Shown in pieces: positions 1 through 10,944 of a stretch of DNA of 64,000 nt. The stretch is from Arachis hypogaea (Eukaryota > Streptophyta > Magnoliopsida > Fabales > Fabaceae). The first letter of the stretch is position 1. Each line of letters starts with the position of its first letter. Both the position numbers and the translations under genes were made by a program. Below the pieces are notes generated by a model. The model was given only the letters and a program-made list of their open reading frames with translations, ran no database searches and had not been told where the DNA came from. The stretch is from assembly GCF_003086295.3 (NCBI RefSeq), contig NC_092053.1, forward strand, positions 85,559,671 to 85,623,670, given 5' to 3'.

Positions 1-908
1 ATGTCACTAACGTTGGCTCATCATCTCTCCTCCTCACATTAGCTTCCACGTTAACTAAGTTAACGTGGCTCATTGTGGCTTGTGTGGGCTCCTTCCAATG
101 TTAGTGACAATGTTAGGTGTCACTAACGTTGGCGATCACCTTCCTTCTTCACGTTAGCTTCCACGTTAACTAGGTTAACGTGGGAGTTAACGTGGCTTAT
201 TGGGGCTTGAGTGGGTTAATCCCAACGTTAGTGATAATGTTTGGTGTCACTAACGTTATCGATCACCTACTTTCTTCACGTTAGCTTCCACGTTAACTAG
301 GTTAACATGGGAGTTAACGTGGCTTATTGTGACTTGGCCAACGTTAGTGACAAAGTTGAATGTCACTAACGTTGGCTTCCTCCTTTACTTCTTAACGTTA
401 GAGGCCACGTGGCTCTTAATGTGGCCACTTATGAGCTTGGTCCAACGTTAGTGATAATGTTAAGTGTCACTAACATTGGCTCCCTTTCCTTTCTTCCACG
501 TTAGAGTTCACGTTAACTTAGTTAACGTGACTCTTAACGTGGGCAATGATGGCTTTGAGAGCGTTATTGGCAATTACTTTTCTCATTAACTTTGCAAGTT
601 ACTCCCATTCCACGTTAGTGTAACTAACGTAGCCACTAATGGGGTTCTTCTTTGCTTCCTTTGTCCTGAAATCAAGCAATCAAGTGCATCAAAGTTCTGG
701 TCCAAGTCATGGGAAATGCAACATCAATTTTGTCATAAAATTCATGCAAAATCCTCATGAAATCATGTAAAGTGCACAATGTATGCTTGAATCAAGATGT
801 AAGTGAATATCTACCCAAAACTAGCTTATTTTCTAAGGAAATGCATGAAACTACCCTAAAAACAGTAAAGAAAAGGTCAGTGAAACTGGCCAAAATGCCC
901 TGGTATCA
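1..908 (-). mobile_element. 3' LTR of Athila-type element A (its 3' part lies off the window)
   Basis: Read on the minus strand the LTR starts TGATACCAGGGC at 908, next to the internal tail, and runs off the left edge of the window. Its first 300 bases resemble the starts of the LTRs at 50862 (minus), 55031 (plus) and 8894 (plus). From about 620 leftward it is a tandem array of units carrying two palindromes: arms CACGTTAACT/AGTTAACGTG, and arms CAACGTTAGTGACA/TGTCACTAACGTTG. The small open frame at 757-1047 lies within LTR sequence shared by all copies and running into the internal tail, and I do not treat it as a gene. Confidence 0.88.
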
Positions 909-2570
909 CAACACCAAACTTAAAGCTTGCTTGTCCCTAAGCAAGTACTGGAACAAGAGAATGATGAATGGAATGCTAAGAGAAATGAGTCATTCTTGTG
1001 GAGGTCATGCCCCTGGTTTTATGGTGGTTTTATGCATAGCAACTTAGATTCATTCCTGGCTTTCAGACCTTTATCATGTCCTAGAATACTCACTGTGATT
1101 GCATCCCATGAGACTTTTATTCATTGATCCTTTTATTGTTATTTCAGGGCTTATTTGTGTTCTTAGGCTAAATGCTCTGTAAGGGGGCGACTTTTTAAAA
1201 TAAGCTTTCAGCCAACACTCCCGAACCAGTTGGTTCAAGGTGCTAGGTGTTAAGACACCCCTAAGAACTTACTCCCTCAAGTCTCTTTCCCCCATACATA
1301 CACACCACAGGCATATAGTTTATTTATTTTCTTTTCTTGAGACCTTGGTGTCCAGGACCTCTTTGGGTTACTAAATGCTCTGTAGTGAAGGTTACTCTTG
1401 ATAGTGGACTTTCAACTGATAATCCCGAGTTAGTTAACCCAAGTTACCAAGTGATAAGGCACCCCTAAGAGCTTATTCATCCAAGTAGATCCCGCACACA
1501 GGAGCACCACAGACACATGCCTCAAGATTAAAACCATTGGTGCCTAGCCTTATTGCTTACTCTTTTTCTTTTATTTTTCAACCTTTATTGTTCTTTCCCT
1601 TTTTCTCATTAGGATCTTCTTATTTAGCTAGTCTCATAGGGTGTATTCAAAGCATATGATTCAGGACAGATAGTTGTCTTCCCACCTTATGGTTGAACCA
1701 ACTTAGCTAACTTATGACTATACCATAAACTCATGAACTTACTCCATAGTATGAACTCCTCTCTGGTCTTTTAAAACACTCATTCTCTTTTTTATTTGAT
1801 TCAAAGGGACAAGCATACAAGTAAGCAAAGTACGGATACAGTGACATAAAGACTAGCAATCATAGACCTCTTCAACCAAAAATTTAAAAGACAGAATTGA
1901 AAAAGGTTCCAATTAACGAGTCACTATTGATCAAAAGTGCATTCGGACTTTCAATTTTCAACATTCTAAGTACAATGGAATTAAGTAACAATACAACCTT
2001 CGGGTGATGATTTCTAGTTGCCTTCTTTTTTTTTTGTCACCATCCTAGTCCTTGCTACCTCACTTCTTTGGGTGAAGGTGCACCATTTCCTCATAAGATT
2101 CCTGCAAAGTTATTGGAAGTTGCTTGTTCCCAAAGTACTTGAGAAATAGTTAGCTTGCATGTATGCTTGTGACTTTTGAACTTAATTTGGTGTGTGAACA
2201 CCAAACTTAGTTCCTTGCCCAGTGCAAAACATTGCATATATGCAGAGAACCTCATATCTTGTTATTAACAAACAATGATTACCTAAAGTCTAACTACATC
2301 TAAGTGGTTTCCCTTGATTGGTTGGAGCTAGCAATGTTCTTTGGGAGTGGAGTGTGATTCTAACTAATATCCTTTGGTGGAACACCAAACTTAGAATTAC
2401 ACTTTCACTCTTAGTTTGTGTTGGTGTGGAACACCAAACTTAACTCCTCGCAATACAGGGGAAACATCTTATGACCTTTATTGAAATAAAGCTGAAAAGG
2501 AAACTACCTGAGGTTGGGTTACCTCCCAACAGAGCGCTCTTTTACCGTCGCTAGCTCGACGATTCCTCCT
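909..2570 (-). other. Noncoding region of element A between pol and the 3' LTR
   Basis: About 1.66 kb with no supportable ORF. The part from 909 to about 1890 is nearly the same as the tail of element G (50863 to about 51845). The rest, up to the post-pol motif, is unlike G and lacks the env-like ORF that G and B carry there. The polypurine tract next to the LTR reads TAAGTTTGGTGTTG on the minus strand (909-922), and the same string recurs near 2196, 2381 and 2430. Confidence 0.8.
2511..2560 (-). promoter_or_regulatory. Conserved post-pol stem-loop motif, element A copy
   Basis: About ten bases after the pol stop, the minus strand shows the palindrome AGAGCGCTCT followed by a hairpin with stem GTTGGG/CCCAAC and loop AGGTAA. 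The same arrangement, with different but still pairing stem bases, follows pol in B (15889-15906) and G (54270-54296). Paired changes point to an RNA structure. Its role is unknown; translation of the downstream ORF, packaging or 3' processing are possible. Confidence 0.7.
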
Positions 2571-5500
2571 TTACCTGAGATGATACTGTACTCTGGGGTT
2601 TTCCCCCATGTTGCCCAGATAATACTTGAGTCTTTGTCCGTTCACTGTAAAAGTCCTATCTGAACCTTCATCCATGATTTCGATGTGTCCATATGGCGAA
2701 ACTTTTGTGACAAGAAAAGGGCCGGACCACCTTGATTTGAGTTTTCCTGGGAACAGTCTCAATTTGGAATTGTAAAGGAGTACTCGCTACCCCTTTTCGA
2801 AACTCCTGGGTGCAAGATGCAGGTCATGTCTTCTCTTTGCCTTCTCTTTATACATCCTGGTATTTTCATAGGCTTGTGACCTGAATTCCTCCATCTCTTG
2901 CAGCTGCAAGATCCCCTTTGCACCAGCAGCAATGCTGTCAAAATTTAGTATCTTGATAGCCCAGAGAGCTTTGTGTTCCAGGTCCAGTGGTAAATGACAA
3001 GCTTTCCCATACACCAGTTGATATGGGGACATTCCAAGTGGTGTTTTGAATGCTGTTCTGTATGCCCAAAGAGCATCATCCAGCTTCTTCGACCAATCTT
3101 TTCTTGATGCAACCACAGTCTTTTCCAGGATCCTCTTAAGCTCTCTGTTGGATATCTCAGTTTGTTCACTTGTTTGGGGATGGTAAGGCGTGGCTACCTT
3201 GTATTTTACCCCATATCGTAGGAGAAGAGCTTCTAGTGGTCTGTTACAAAAATGGCTCCCTCTATCACTCATGAGTGCTCGTGGGACTCCAAACCGGCTA
3301 AAGATATTCTTCCTGAGGAAGTTCATGACCACCCTGTTATCATTCGTTGGGGTTGCAATAGCCTCTACCCACTTGGAAACTTAATCCACTACTACCAAGA
3401 TGTACTTGTTTGCATATGAGGTTGGGAATGGTCCCATGAAATCGATTCCCCACACATCAAACAATTCTAGTTCCAAGATGAAATTTTGTGGCATCTCATT
3501 TCTTTTGGGCAAGTTTCCAGATCTTTGGCATTCATTGCAGCTCTTTACTAGTTCTTTGGCATCCTTGAAAAGGGTGGGCCAGAAAAATCCGCTTTGTAAC
3601 ACCTTTGCTGCAGTTCTGTCCCTCCAAAGTGGCCTCCATAGCATGAGCCGTGGCAATTCCATAGGACCTCTCGTCCTTCTTCTTCCGAAACACATCTCCT
3701 AAGGATTCCATCTGAACACTTCTTGAAGAGATATGGCTCATCCCAGACAAAGTATTTTGCATCATTCATGAGCTTCCTTTTTTGATGTTTATTGATCTAT
3801 GGAGGTAAGGCCCCAGTTGCCTTGATGTTGGCAATGTCTGCGAACCATGGTGCTTTGTGAACTGTCATCAACTGCTCATCAGGGAAGAGCTCGTTCACAC
3901 TCGTATCATGTGCTCCACCTTTATCCTGAGGAATCCTGGATAGGTGATCTGCTACCTTGTTCTCCACTCCTTTCTTGTCTCTGATTTCAATATTGAATTC
4001 CTGCAGCAATAAGATCCATCTTATTAGTCTTGGTTTTGATTCTTGCTTGGCAAACAAATATTTAAGTGCTGTGTGATCTATAAAAACAACCACTTTAGTA
4101 CCAATGAGATATGATCTAAACTTGTCAAATGCAAAAACTATTGCTAGTAACTCCTTTTCAGTAGTGGTATAATTTCTTTAAGTATCATTAAGGATTTTGC
4201 TAGCATAGTATATCACATGGACTAAGTTGTCTTTTCTCTGTCCTAACACTGCCCCAATTGCAAAATCAGATGCATCACACATCAATTCAAACGGTAATTT
4301 CCAATTAGGTGGGGAAATGATAGGAGCAGAGGACAACCTCATTTTCAAATTTTCAAAGGCTAACATGCATGTTTCATCGAAGATAAATGGTGTATCAGAT
4401 ACAAGGAGATTGCTTAAGGGTTTGGCTATCTTTGAAAAATCTTTAATAAACCTTCTGTAAAAATCAGCATGCCCCAAAAAGCTCCTAATTGCCCTGACAT
4501 CACTGGGTGGAGGCAGTTTTTCAATAAGTTCTACTTTAGCTCTGTCAACCTCAATCCCTTGGTTAGAAACTTTGTGACTAAGGACTATTCCTCCTGTCAC
4601 CATAAAGTGACATTTCTCCTAGTTCAAGACCAGATTGGTCTCTTGGCATCTTTTCAATACCAAGGCGAGGTGATGTAGGCAACTAGGGAAGGAATCTCCA
4701 AATACTGAGAAATCATCCATAAAACTTCAATGAATTTTTCTATCATATCTGAAAAGATAGAAAGCATGCAGTGTTGGAAAGTCGCAGGTGCATTACATAG
4801 CCCAAATGGCATGCGCCTGTAGGCAAACACTCCATATGGGCAAGTGAATGAGGTTTTCTCTTAATCTCTGGGATCAACCACTATTTGGTTATATCCTAAA
4901 TAACCGTCGAGAAAACAATAATATGTGTGCCCTGCAAGTGTTTCTAACATCTGATCCATGAATGGAAGGGGGAAATGATCTTTTCGTGTAGCCTCATTGA
5001 GCTTCCTGTAGTCTATGCACATCCTCCATCCTGTGACTGTCCTTGTAGGAATTAGTTCGTTCTTCTCATTGGGAACTACGGTAATTCCTCCCTTTTTTGG
5101 GACGACATGCACGGGGCTAACCCAGGGGCTGTCTGAGATTGGGTAAATTACCCCCCTTGCCATAACTTCATAACTTCCTTCTGTACCACTTCCTTCATGA
5201 TTGGGTTCAACCTTCTTTGGGATTGAATGGATGGTTTGGCATCATCTTCTAGCAGTATCTTGTGCATGCATACGGCCGAACTTATCCCCTTCAGGTCAGT
5301 AAGTGTCCAACCAATGGCATCCTTGTGCTGTCGCAGTACTTTGATCAGTTCATCCTCTTGATCTTTGCTGAGGCATGAGCTTATGATCACTGGGTAATTT
5401 TCATTTTCTCCTAAGTATGCATATTTGAGAGTGGGTGGCAGTGCTTTGAATTCAAGTTTAGGTGCTTCTGACTTTTCGTTCTCTTCCTTTGGTGCACCTG

Positions 5501-5603
5501 GTATGCCAATTTCTTTTGTTGCAACCTCTTCACTTGATGTACACTCTTCCTCTATTATTCTTTCCGGCTCTTCAGACTCTTCTTCTTCAAAACTCTCCTG
5601 CAC
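2571..5603 (-). pseudogene. pol: Degenerate pol (RT, RNase H, integrase) of element A
   Basis: Athila-lineage pol remnant. In coding order: a linker; RT start (WRMCIDYRKLNEATRKDHFPLPF); the MPFGLCNAPATF block; RNase H ([15 protein letters not shown]); integrase with a zinc-binding region ([17 protein letters not shown]); core [10 protein letters not shown] and SDRGSHFCN; and the C-terminal SRWSGPF region. Breaks visible: a frameshift near 5150, TAA at 4861-4863, a one-base loss near 4721-4725 directly before the FMDD catalytic motif, TAA at 4178-4180, TAG at 3797-3799, a frameshift near 3620, TAA at 3381-3383 and TAG at 2787-2789. It cannot make active enzyme. The assignment is firm. Confidence 0.92.
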
Positions 5604-5609
5604 TTCCTC

Positions 5610-6239
5610 TTAAAGTGAGTCCAACCTCATACATTCCCCCAGTTGTTCTTGTGGGTAACTCATGGCCTTGAACACATTGATCGTCATTTTTTTATTGTGT
5701 AATCTCAGGGTGAGATCTCCTTTTTGTACATCAATGACAGCTCCAGTAGTGGCCAAGAATGGCCTTCCCAGGATGATGGAAGCCTTGGCTTCCTCCTGCA
5801 TGTCCAGCACTACAAAGTCTGCTGGGAAGATAAAATCTCCCACTTTCACTAGCAAATCTTCTACGACGCCATGCGGGAACTTGAACGATTGGTCTGCCAA
5901 TTGTAAGGCCATCTTTGTTGGTTTAGCCTCCTCAATCTTCATCTTTCTCATCATAGCTACCGACATCAAATTGATGGTGGCTCCTAAGTCACAAAGAGCC
6001 TTTTCCACTGTGATTTCCCCTATAATACAAGGGATCTGAAAACTCCCGGGATCCTTCAATTTCTGGGGTAGTTTGTGCTGAATGATAGCACTACATTCTT
6101 CGGTTAATATTACAGTCTCGTTGTTCTTCCAGCTTCTCTTCTTAGTCATTAGCTCCTTTAAAAACTTGGCGTAGAGTGGCATTTGTTCTATTGCTTCAGC
6201 AAAGGGTATGTTGATTTGTAGTTTCTTGAAGATTTCCAA
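5610..6239 (-). pseudogene. Aspartic protease domain of element A
   Basis: A 209-residue open stretch between two in-frame stops, in the same frame as gag upstream and the pol linker downstream. It contains IPCIIGEITVEKALCDLGATINLMSV, in which DLGA is the retropepsin active site, and the C-terminal GRPFLATTGAVIDV block with the ILGRP motif. The protease would cleave the Gag-Pol polyprotein. The stop before it (6282-6284) and after it (5610-5612) replace residues of a once continuous gag-pro-pol frame. The nearly identical protease start occurs in element H (59379-59701), which is the same family on the opposite strand. Confidence 0.88.
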
Positions 6240-6281
6240 AAATCTCGAAAACTGGTTGTCATCCCCCTTCTTCTTTAATTG

Positions 6282-7793
6282 CTAAGGATATGGAACTCTT
6301 GGTATGTCTGGCTTCAGTACTCCTTCCCCTTTTTGTGAACTCAGATTAGGAACTTGAGCTCCATCCTGCTCTTCTTCCTCTTTATCTGAGTCCTTTTCTT
6401 GTGGTTTCTGGGGGGTTTCCTTCAGTTCCTTCCCACTCCGAAGGGTGATAGCCTGACACTCCTCCCTCTGTGTTGAGCTAGTATTGTTGCGAAGGTTGTG
6501 GCTGGAAATTTGCTTGAATAAGTAGCCAATTTGTGTCTCAAGTTTCTTGATGGTAGCATCCTGATTCTGCATATTGGACATCACTTCTTCTCGGAATGCT
6601 TTACTATCTTGAATCTCTTTGCCTATGCCTTCAAGTAGATTCTCAATCCTTGAGAGTCTGTCGTCAAATGATTGTAGATTGGGATTAGAGGTGGAAGAAT
6701 GAGGTAAGTTATTTTGGTTTTGATATGGATGTGGAGAGGTGTTGTTATGGGAGTATTGATATGGTCTAGATGTGAAATGTTGGTGAGCTGCATTGTTGGG
6801 ATTTGGGCGTCTTTGATCAAGGCTTTGGTCTTGTTGATTTCCCCACCCAAAGTTTGTGTGATTCCTCCATCCAGGGTTATAGGTCTTGGAGTATGGATCA
6901 TGGTTTTGCCTAGGTGAATTCCCAATGTAGTTGACTTGCTCCTGACTTCCCTCTGCTTCTTTATTCACTCCTTCTTGGGTTGTTGATAAAGTGGATATTG
7001 CTGCTACTTGGTTCCTCTCTATCTTCTTGGTGAGGTCAGCCAGCTGTTGGGTAATGAGCTTGTTTTGGACCAGCAGAGCATTTACATTGTTTAGCTCCAT
7101 TACTCCTCTAGTGTTGCCTCTTTCAAAAGCATAGAAATAATCATTCTCTGCTACTGTTTCAATGACATCTATGGCTTCCTCAATGGTCTTCTTCTTGTTC
7201 AAAGATCCTCCGGATGAATGGTCTACTGCTTTCTTTGATTCATAAGATAGCCCTTCATAGAAAATGTGCAGCTGCACCCATTCGTTGAACATGTTAGGTG
7301 GACACCTCCTTGTCAGGTCCTTAAACCTCTCCCATGCTTCATACAGAGTCTCACCATCTTGTTGCCTAAAAGTTTGGACCTCAACTCTCAGCCTATTGAT
7401 TCGTTGAGGGGGGTAAAATCTTGCTAAGAAATTTTTCACCACATTTTCCCAAGTTGTCAAGCTCTCCCTTGGGAAAGACTCCAGCCACTTAGCTGCCTTG
7501 TCCTTGAGTGAGAATGGAAATAAAAGCAGTCTATAGGCATCAGGATGAACACCATTAGACTTCACTGAGTCACAAATTCTCAGGAAGGTGGTTAGATGTT
7601 GATTGGGGTCTTCTTGGACACTTCCTCCGAACGAACAGTTGTTCTGAACAAAGGTGATGAGCTGTGGCTTCAGTTCAAAATTGTTGGCGTGGATGGTTGG
7701 CTTTTGAATGCTACTTCCACAGTTTCCTTTTCTCCGGATCAATTTCATTTTCATCTCTTCCTCAATCAATGCACTCATTGATCTCCTTGGCAA
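6282..7793 (-). pseudogene. gag: LTR-gag chimeric ORF of element A
   Basis: A 503-residue ORF. From about residue 24 it is Athila-type Gag: NNFELKPQLITFVQNNCSF, the retrotransposon gag domain (GVHPDAYRLLLFPFSLKDKAAKWLESFP through FNEWVQLHIFYEGLSYESKKAVD), a Gln/Asn-rich middle and a charged C-terminus (ECQAITLRSGKEL). The first 20 or so residues are encoded by LTR sequence, because a deletion joined the 5' LTR (7736 upward) to gag inside the N-terminal region. The 3' end of the LTR, the primer site and the true gag start are missing. No CCHC zinc knuckle is visible between the gag domain and the NYIGN segment. The ORF is open, but the start codon is an accident of the junction. Confidence 0.88.
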
Positions 7794-8811
7794 TCTTAAG
7801 TGATCAAATTACAATTCCTTGTAATTCAATCTCTCAACCTTGATCAATAGCCAATTCCTTGGTCAATTGCTCATGAGAAGAGATGAAGTATGGTCACTGA
7901 TTATACCACATGCATTTCCCAAATCAAGTGTTGAGAGGATTATAGTCACATATCCATCCAAACCCAATTTGGTCCAGCATGAGAAAGCATTTCTAGCATG
8001 ATCTCTTCATTCCTCTTTCAAGGTTCAGAAGAGATCCAAGTTTGAATAGCTTCTTTTCTAAGATAACTACCCAATTGGATGAAGATCGAAAGCTTTCAAG
8101 TAAAATCAAGAGAAAAGATAGAAGAAGAATAATGAAAACTAGTATTGATCCATCAAATTACAACAGAGCTCCCTAACCCAATGAAAGGGGTTTAGTTGTT
8201 CATAGCTCTAGAAAATGAAAACAAAGATGGAGAATACATTATGAAACTAGAAGTGCAGAGAAGGTAAAATACAGAGAGTAGTTCTACGCCAAGAGGCTCC
8301 CTCTAATTTCCAACTCTCTTTTCAATTCAAAGCTACTCCTATATATACTACTCTTCTGATCTTCTAGTTGGCTCTTCAAGTCTTGGGTATGGGCCTTTGG
8401 ATCTTGAGTTTGAAGCAGTTATCTTCTTCATTGGGCTTGGCTTTACTTGCAGAGAGAAAGTGTGAAGTGGGCAGAGACTTTAGCTCAGGACGTTAGTGGT
8501 GTTAACGTTCAGTGAAAATATGGGTTCGAGAACGTTAGTGACAATTACCTTTTTCACTAACCTTCCTCAACAAAGTAAGAGCCACGTTAACTTCAACGTT
8601 AGTGGCTGCCTCTATGTCCTTCGCACACATTATTGGGACTCACCTTTCCCAGTAACGTTGAGAAGTCTCCCCCTTCCTTACGTTAGAGTCCACGTTAACT
8701 TAGTTAACGTGGCTCTTTTAACGTAGGCTTGCCAACCTTCGAGAACATTTGTGACACTTACCTTTGTCACTAACGTTCCAATGTGCCCTTAGCTCCCACG
8801 TTCGAGTCCAC
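7736..8811 (-). mobile_element. Truncated 5' LTR of element A
   Basis: Matches the 3' half of the LTRs at 48373-49810 and 19500-20530 on the minus strand, including the TATA-like TATATATA at 8340-8347 and the CTCCGGATCAA segment near 7735. Both ends are broken. Toward gag, the last 350 or so bases of the LTR and the primer site are missing. At 8811 the palindromic array stops after about two units and gives way to unrelated sequence. This is a deletion derivative rather than a clean terminus. Confidence 0.85.
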
Positions 8812-8893
8812 GTTATATGTTCCAAATGTCCTTAAGTTGGACATTTGGTGAGCTCCCTGTTATGGTGGCTTGTGCTTGAACTCATCCAGGAAC
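8812..8893 (-). other. 82-bp scrap of an Athila pol end with a 10-bp hairpin
   Basis: Between the broken minus-strand LTR and a plus-strand LTR start lies a short stretch. On the minus strand it reads FLDEFKHKPP then a stop, then GAGCTCACC and TGTCCAACTTAAGGAC. The last string is shared with the post-pol sequence of element B near 15856. Positions 8822-8848 form a hairpin with arms CCAAATGTCC and GGACATTTGG. It appears to be a relic of another Athila-type element, kept at the junction. Confidence 0.5.
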
Positions 8894-9849
8894 TGATGCC
8901 AGGGTATTTTGGCCAGTTTCACTGACCTTTTCTTTACTGTTTTTAGGGTAGTTTCATGCATTTCCTTAGAAAATAAGCTAGTTTTGGGTAGATATTCACT
9001 TACATCTTGATTCAAGCATACATTGTGCACTTTACATGATTTCATGAGGATTTTGCATGAATTTTATGACAAATTTGATGTTGCATTTCCCATGACTTGG
9101 ACCAGAACTTTGATGCACTTGATTGCTTGATTTCAGGACAAAGGAAGCAAAGAAGAACCACATTAGTGGCTACGTTAGTTACACTAACGTGGGCACTAAC
9201 GTGGAATGGGAGTAACTTGCAAAGTTAATAAGAAATGTAATCGCCAATAATGCTCTCGAAGCCATCATTGCCCACGTCAAGAGTCACGTTAACTAAGTTA
9301 ACGTGAACTCTCACGTGGAAGAAAGTAAAGGGAGCCAACGTTAGTGACACTTAACATTATCACTAACGTTGGACCAAGCTCATAAGTGGCCACGTAAAGA
9401 GCCACGTTAACTTAGTTAACGTGGCCTCTAACGTTAAGAAGTAAAGGGGAAGCCAACGTTAGTGACATTCAACTTTGTCACTAACGTTGGCCAAGTCACA
9501 ATAAGCCACGTTAACTCCCACGTTAACCTAGTTAACGTGGAAGCTAACGTGAAGAAAGTAGGTGGTCGACAATGTTAGTGACACCAAACATTATCACTAA
9601 CGTTGGGATTAACCTACACAAGCCCCAATAAGCCACGTTAACTCCCACGTTAACCTAGTTAACGTGGAAGCTAACGTGAAGAAGGAAGGTGATCGCCAAC
9701 GTTAGTGACACCTAACATTGTCACTAACATTGGAAGGAGCCCACACAAGCCATAATGAGCCACGTTAACTCCCACGTTAACTTAGTTAACGTGGAAGCTA
9801 ACGTGAGGAGGAGAGATGATGAGCCAACGTTAGTGACATTCACCTTTGT
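8894..9849 (+). mobile_element. Plus-strand fragment (5' part) of an A-family LTR
   Basis: Begins TGATGCCAGGGTATTTTGGCC, the canonical start of this LTR family, and stops inside the palindromic array at about 9849. There it joins the tail of a B-type element. It is the close inverted counterpart of 1-908: the sequence can be followed almost base for base on the opposite strand, with a few substitutions and a roughly 14-base gap. No internal region follows it, so it is a truncated or rearranged LTR. Confidence 0.85.
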
Positions 9850-10944
9850 CACTAACGTATTTCCATGGTTTGATGTATGCATGCACTTATATGATTGAGG
9901 CCTTTGTTTCACTGAGCTTACATACCCATATGGCCTTAACCCTTCATTATACCTTGCAAACCAATTTGAGCCTATTTTTACCCCTCTGTTCTTTATTTTT
10001 AGCACATCATTAACTCTAAGCAAAAAACAATAATGTCCTTAATTTAAATCCTTGATTAGCTTAGACTAGTGAGAGTGCTCATGAATTAAGTGTGGGAAAA
10101 TTGGGTTTGAAAACATTTGGTTTGAGAATTGAGTATGTTAGAATTTTCTGAAAATGTGAAAAGAAATATTTAGGACATGTTCATGCATTCAATAATTTAA
10201 CCATATGCATTGAAAAAAATAAAATAAAATAAAATAAAAGAAAAAAATATAAAAAAAGAAGAAGAAAAAAAGAGAAAAAGAGCAAATAAGTTAAAGGGGA
10301 CAAAATGCCCCAAAGTAAGTGGTGAAAGCAATGCTTATGTTCTGTACTTAAAATTAGAATGCATGAATATGTGTAAAACATGGTTAATGGATAGTTAGAT
10401 GTTATATTATGATTACATGGATTGTCTTAAGTTAGGTGGGAAAAGTTTAAGTTAATTAAGGATTCAGATTTTAGTCCACTTGACCAAATACAATCCTACC
10501 TTGACCCTAACCCCATTACAACCCTTAAAAGACCTCTTGATTTGTGTATTTGTGCATTAAATTTTTTGTTGATTGTTAGATAAAGAGCAAGCCTTAGAAA
10601 GCAAGCTTAGTAGAGAATTGAGAGAATCGAACCTTAAACACTTGAGTGATTAGAGTGTATACACTACCAGTGAGGGTTCGATGCTCAATTCCTTGTTCCC
10701 TGCTTTCATGAGCTATTTTCTTCTTGCAAGTCTATTTGTACTTCATTTTTATGATTTGAATTAGTGAAATCCAGTTCATACTTCTTCTTGAAGGATTTGT
10801 TTACTTTTAACCATGTAGGTAAAAGCATTTAGTATTTAGTTGCATTCATAGGTTGCATTTCATACAATCTACCATTCCTCTTCATCTTTATAGCTTCTCT
10901 TGAGCTTAGCATGAGGACATGCTAATGTTTAAGTGTGGAGAGGT
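9850..10944 (+). mobile_element. 3' internal tail of a B-type Athila element (tail 1)
   Basis: Colinear with the tail of element B (about 18990-19118 continuing at 21439-22371), for example ATATGATTGAGGCC, TTCTTTA and GCACATCA, and AGCATGAGGACATGCTAAT. It ends in the polypurine tract AAGTGTGGAGAGGT at 10931-10944, directly before LTR1. A tail and polypurine tract here mean that LTR1 is structurally the 3' LTR of an upstream copy whose body is not present. No ORF is supportable. Confidence 0.75.
10212..10286. repeat. A-rich simple repeat, (AAAAT)n grading into (GAA)n
   Basis: Four to five AAAAT units followed by A-runs and GAAGAAG. Low complexity inside tail 1; the matching part of tail 2 is shorter. 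The 66-residue ORF read across it on the minus strand is compositional. Confidence 0.85.

Noticed and set aside
757..1127. Small ORFs read through the LTR start of element A (also 8860-9045, 50663-51001, 55009-55209)
   Set aside because: They recur wherever this LTR end occurs, on either strand, with the same MKSCKVHNVCLNQ start. The coding-looking string is part of the LTR itself, with stops and frame ends set by LTR sequence and neighbours; nothing suggests a protein.
1..9849. A foldback or DNA transposon with long terminal inverted repeats
   Set aside because: The inverted ends are LTR parts of a Ty3/gypsy family with its own gag-pol between them, and no transposase of a DNA element is present; rearranged LTRs explain it better.
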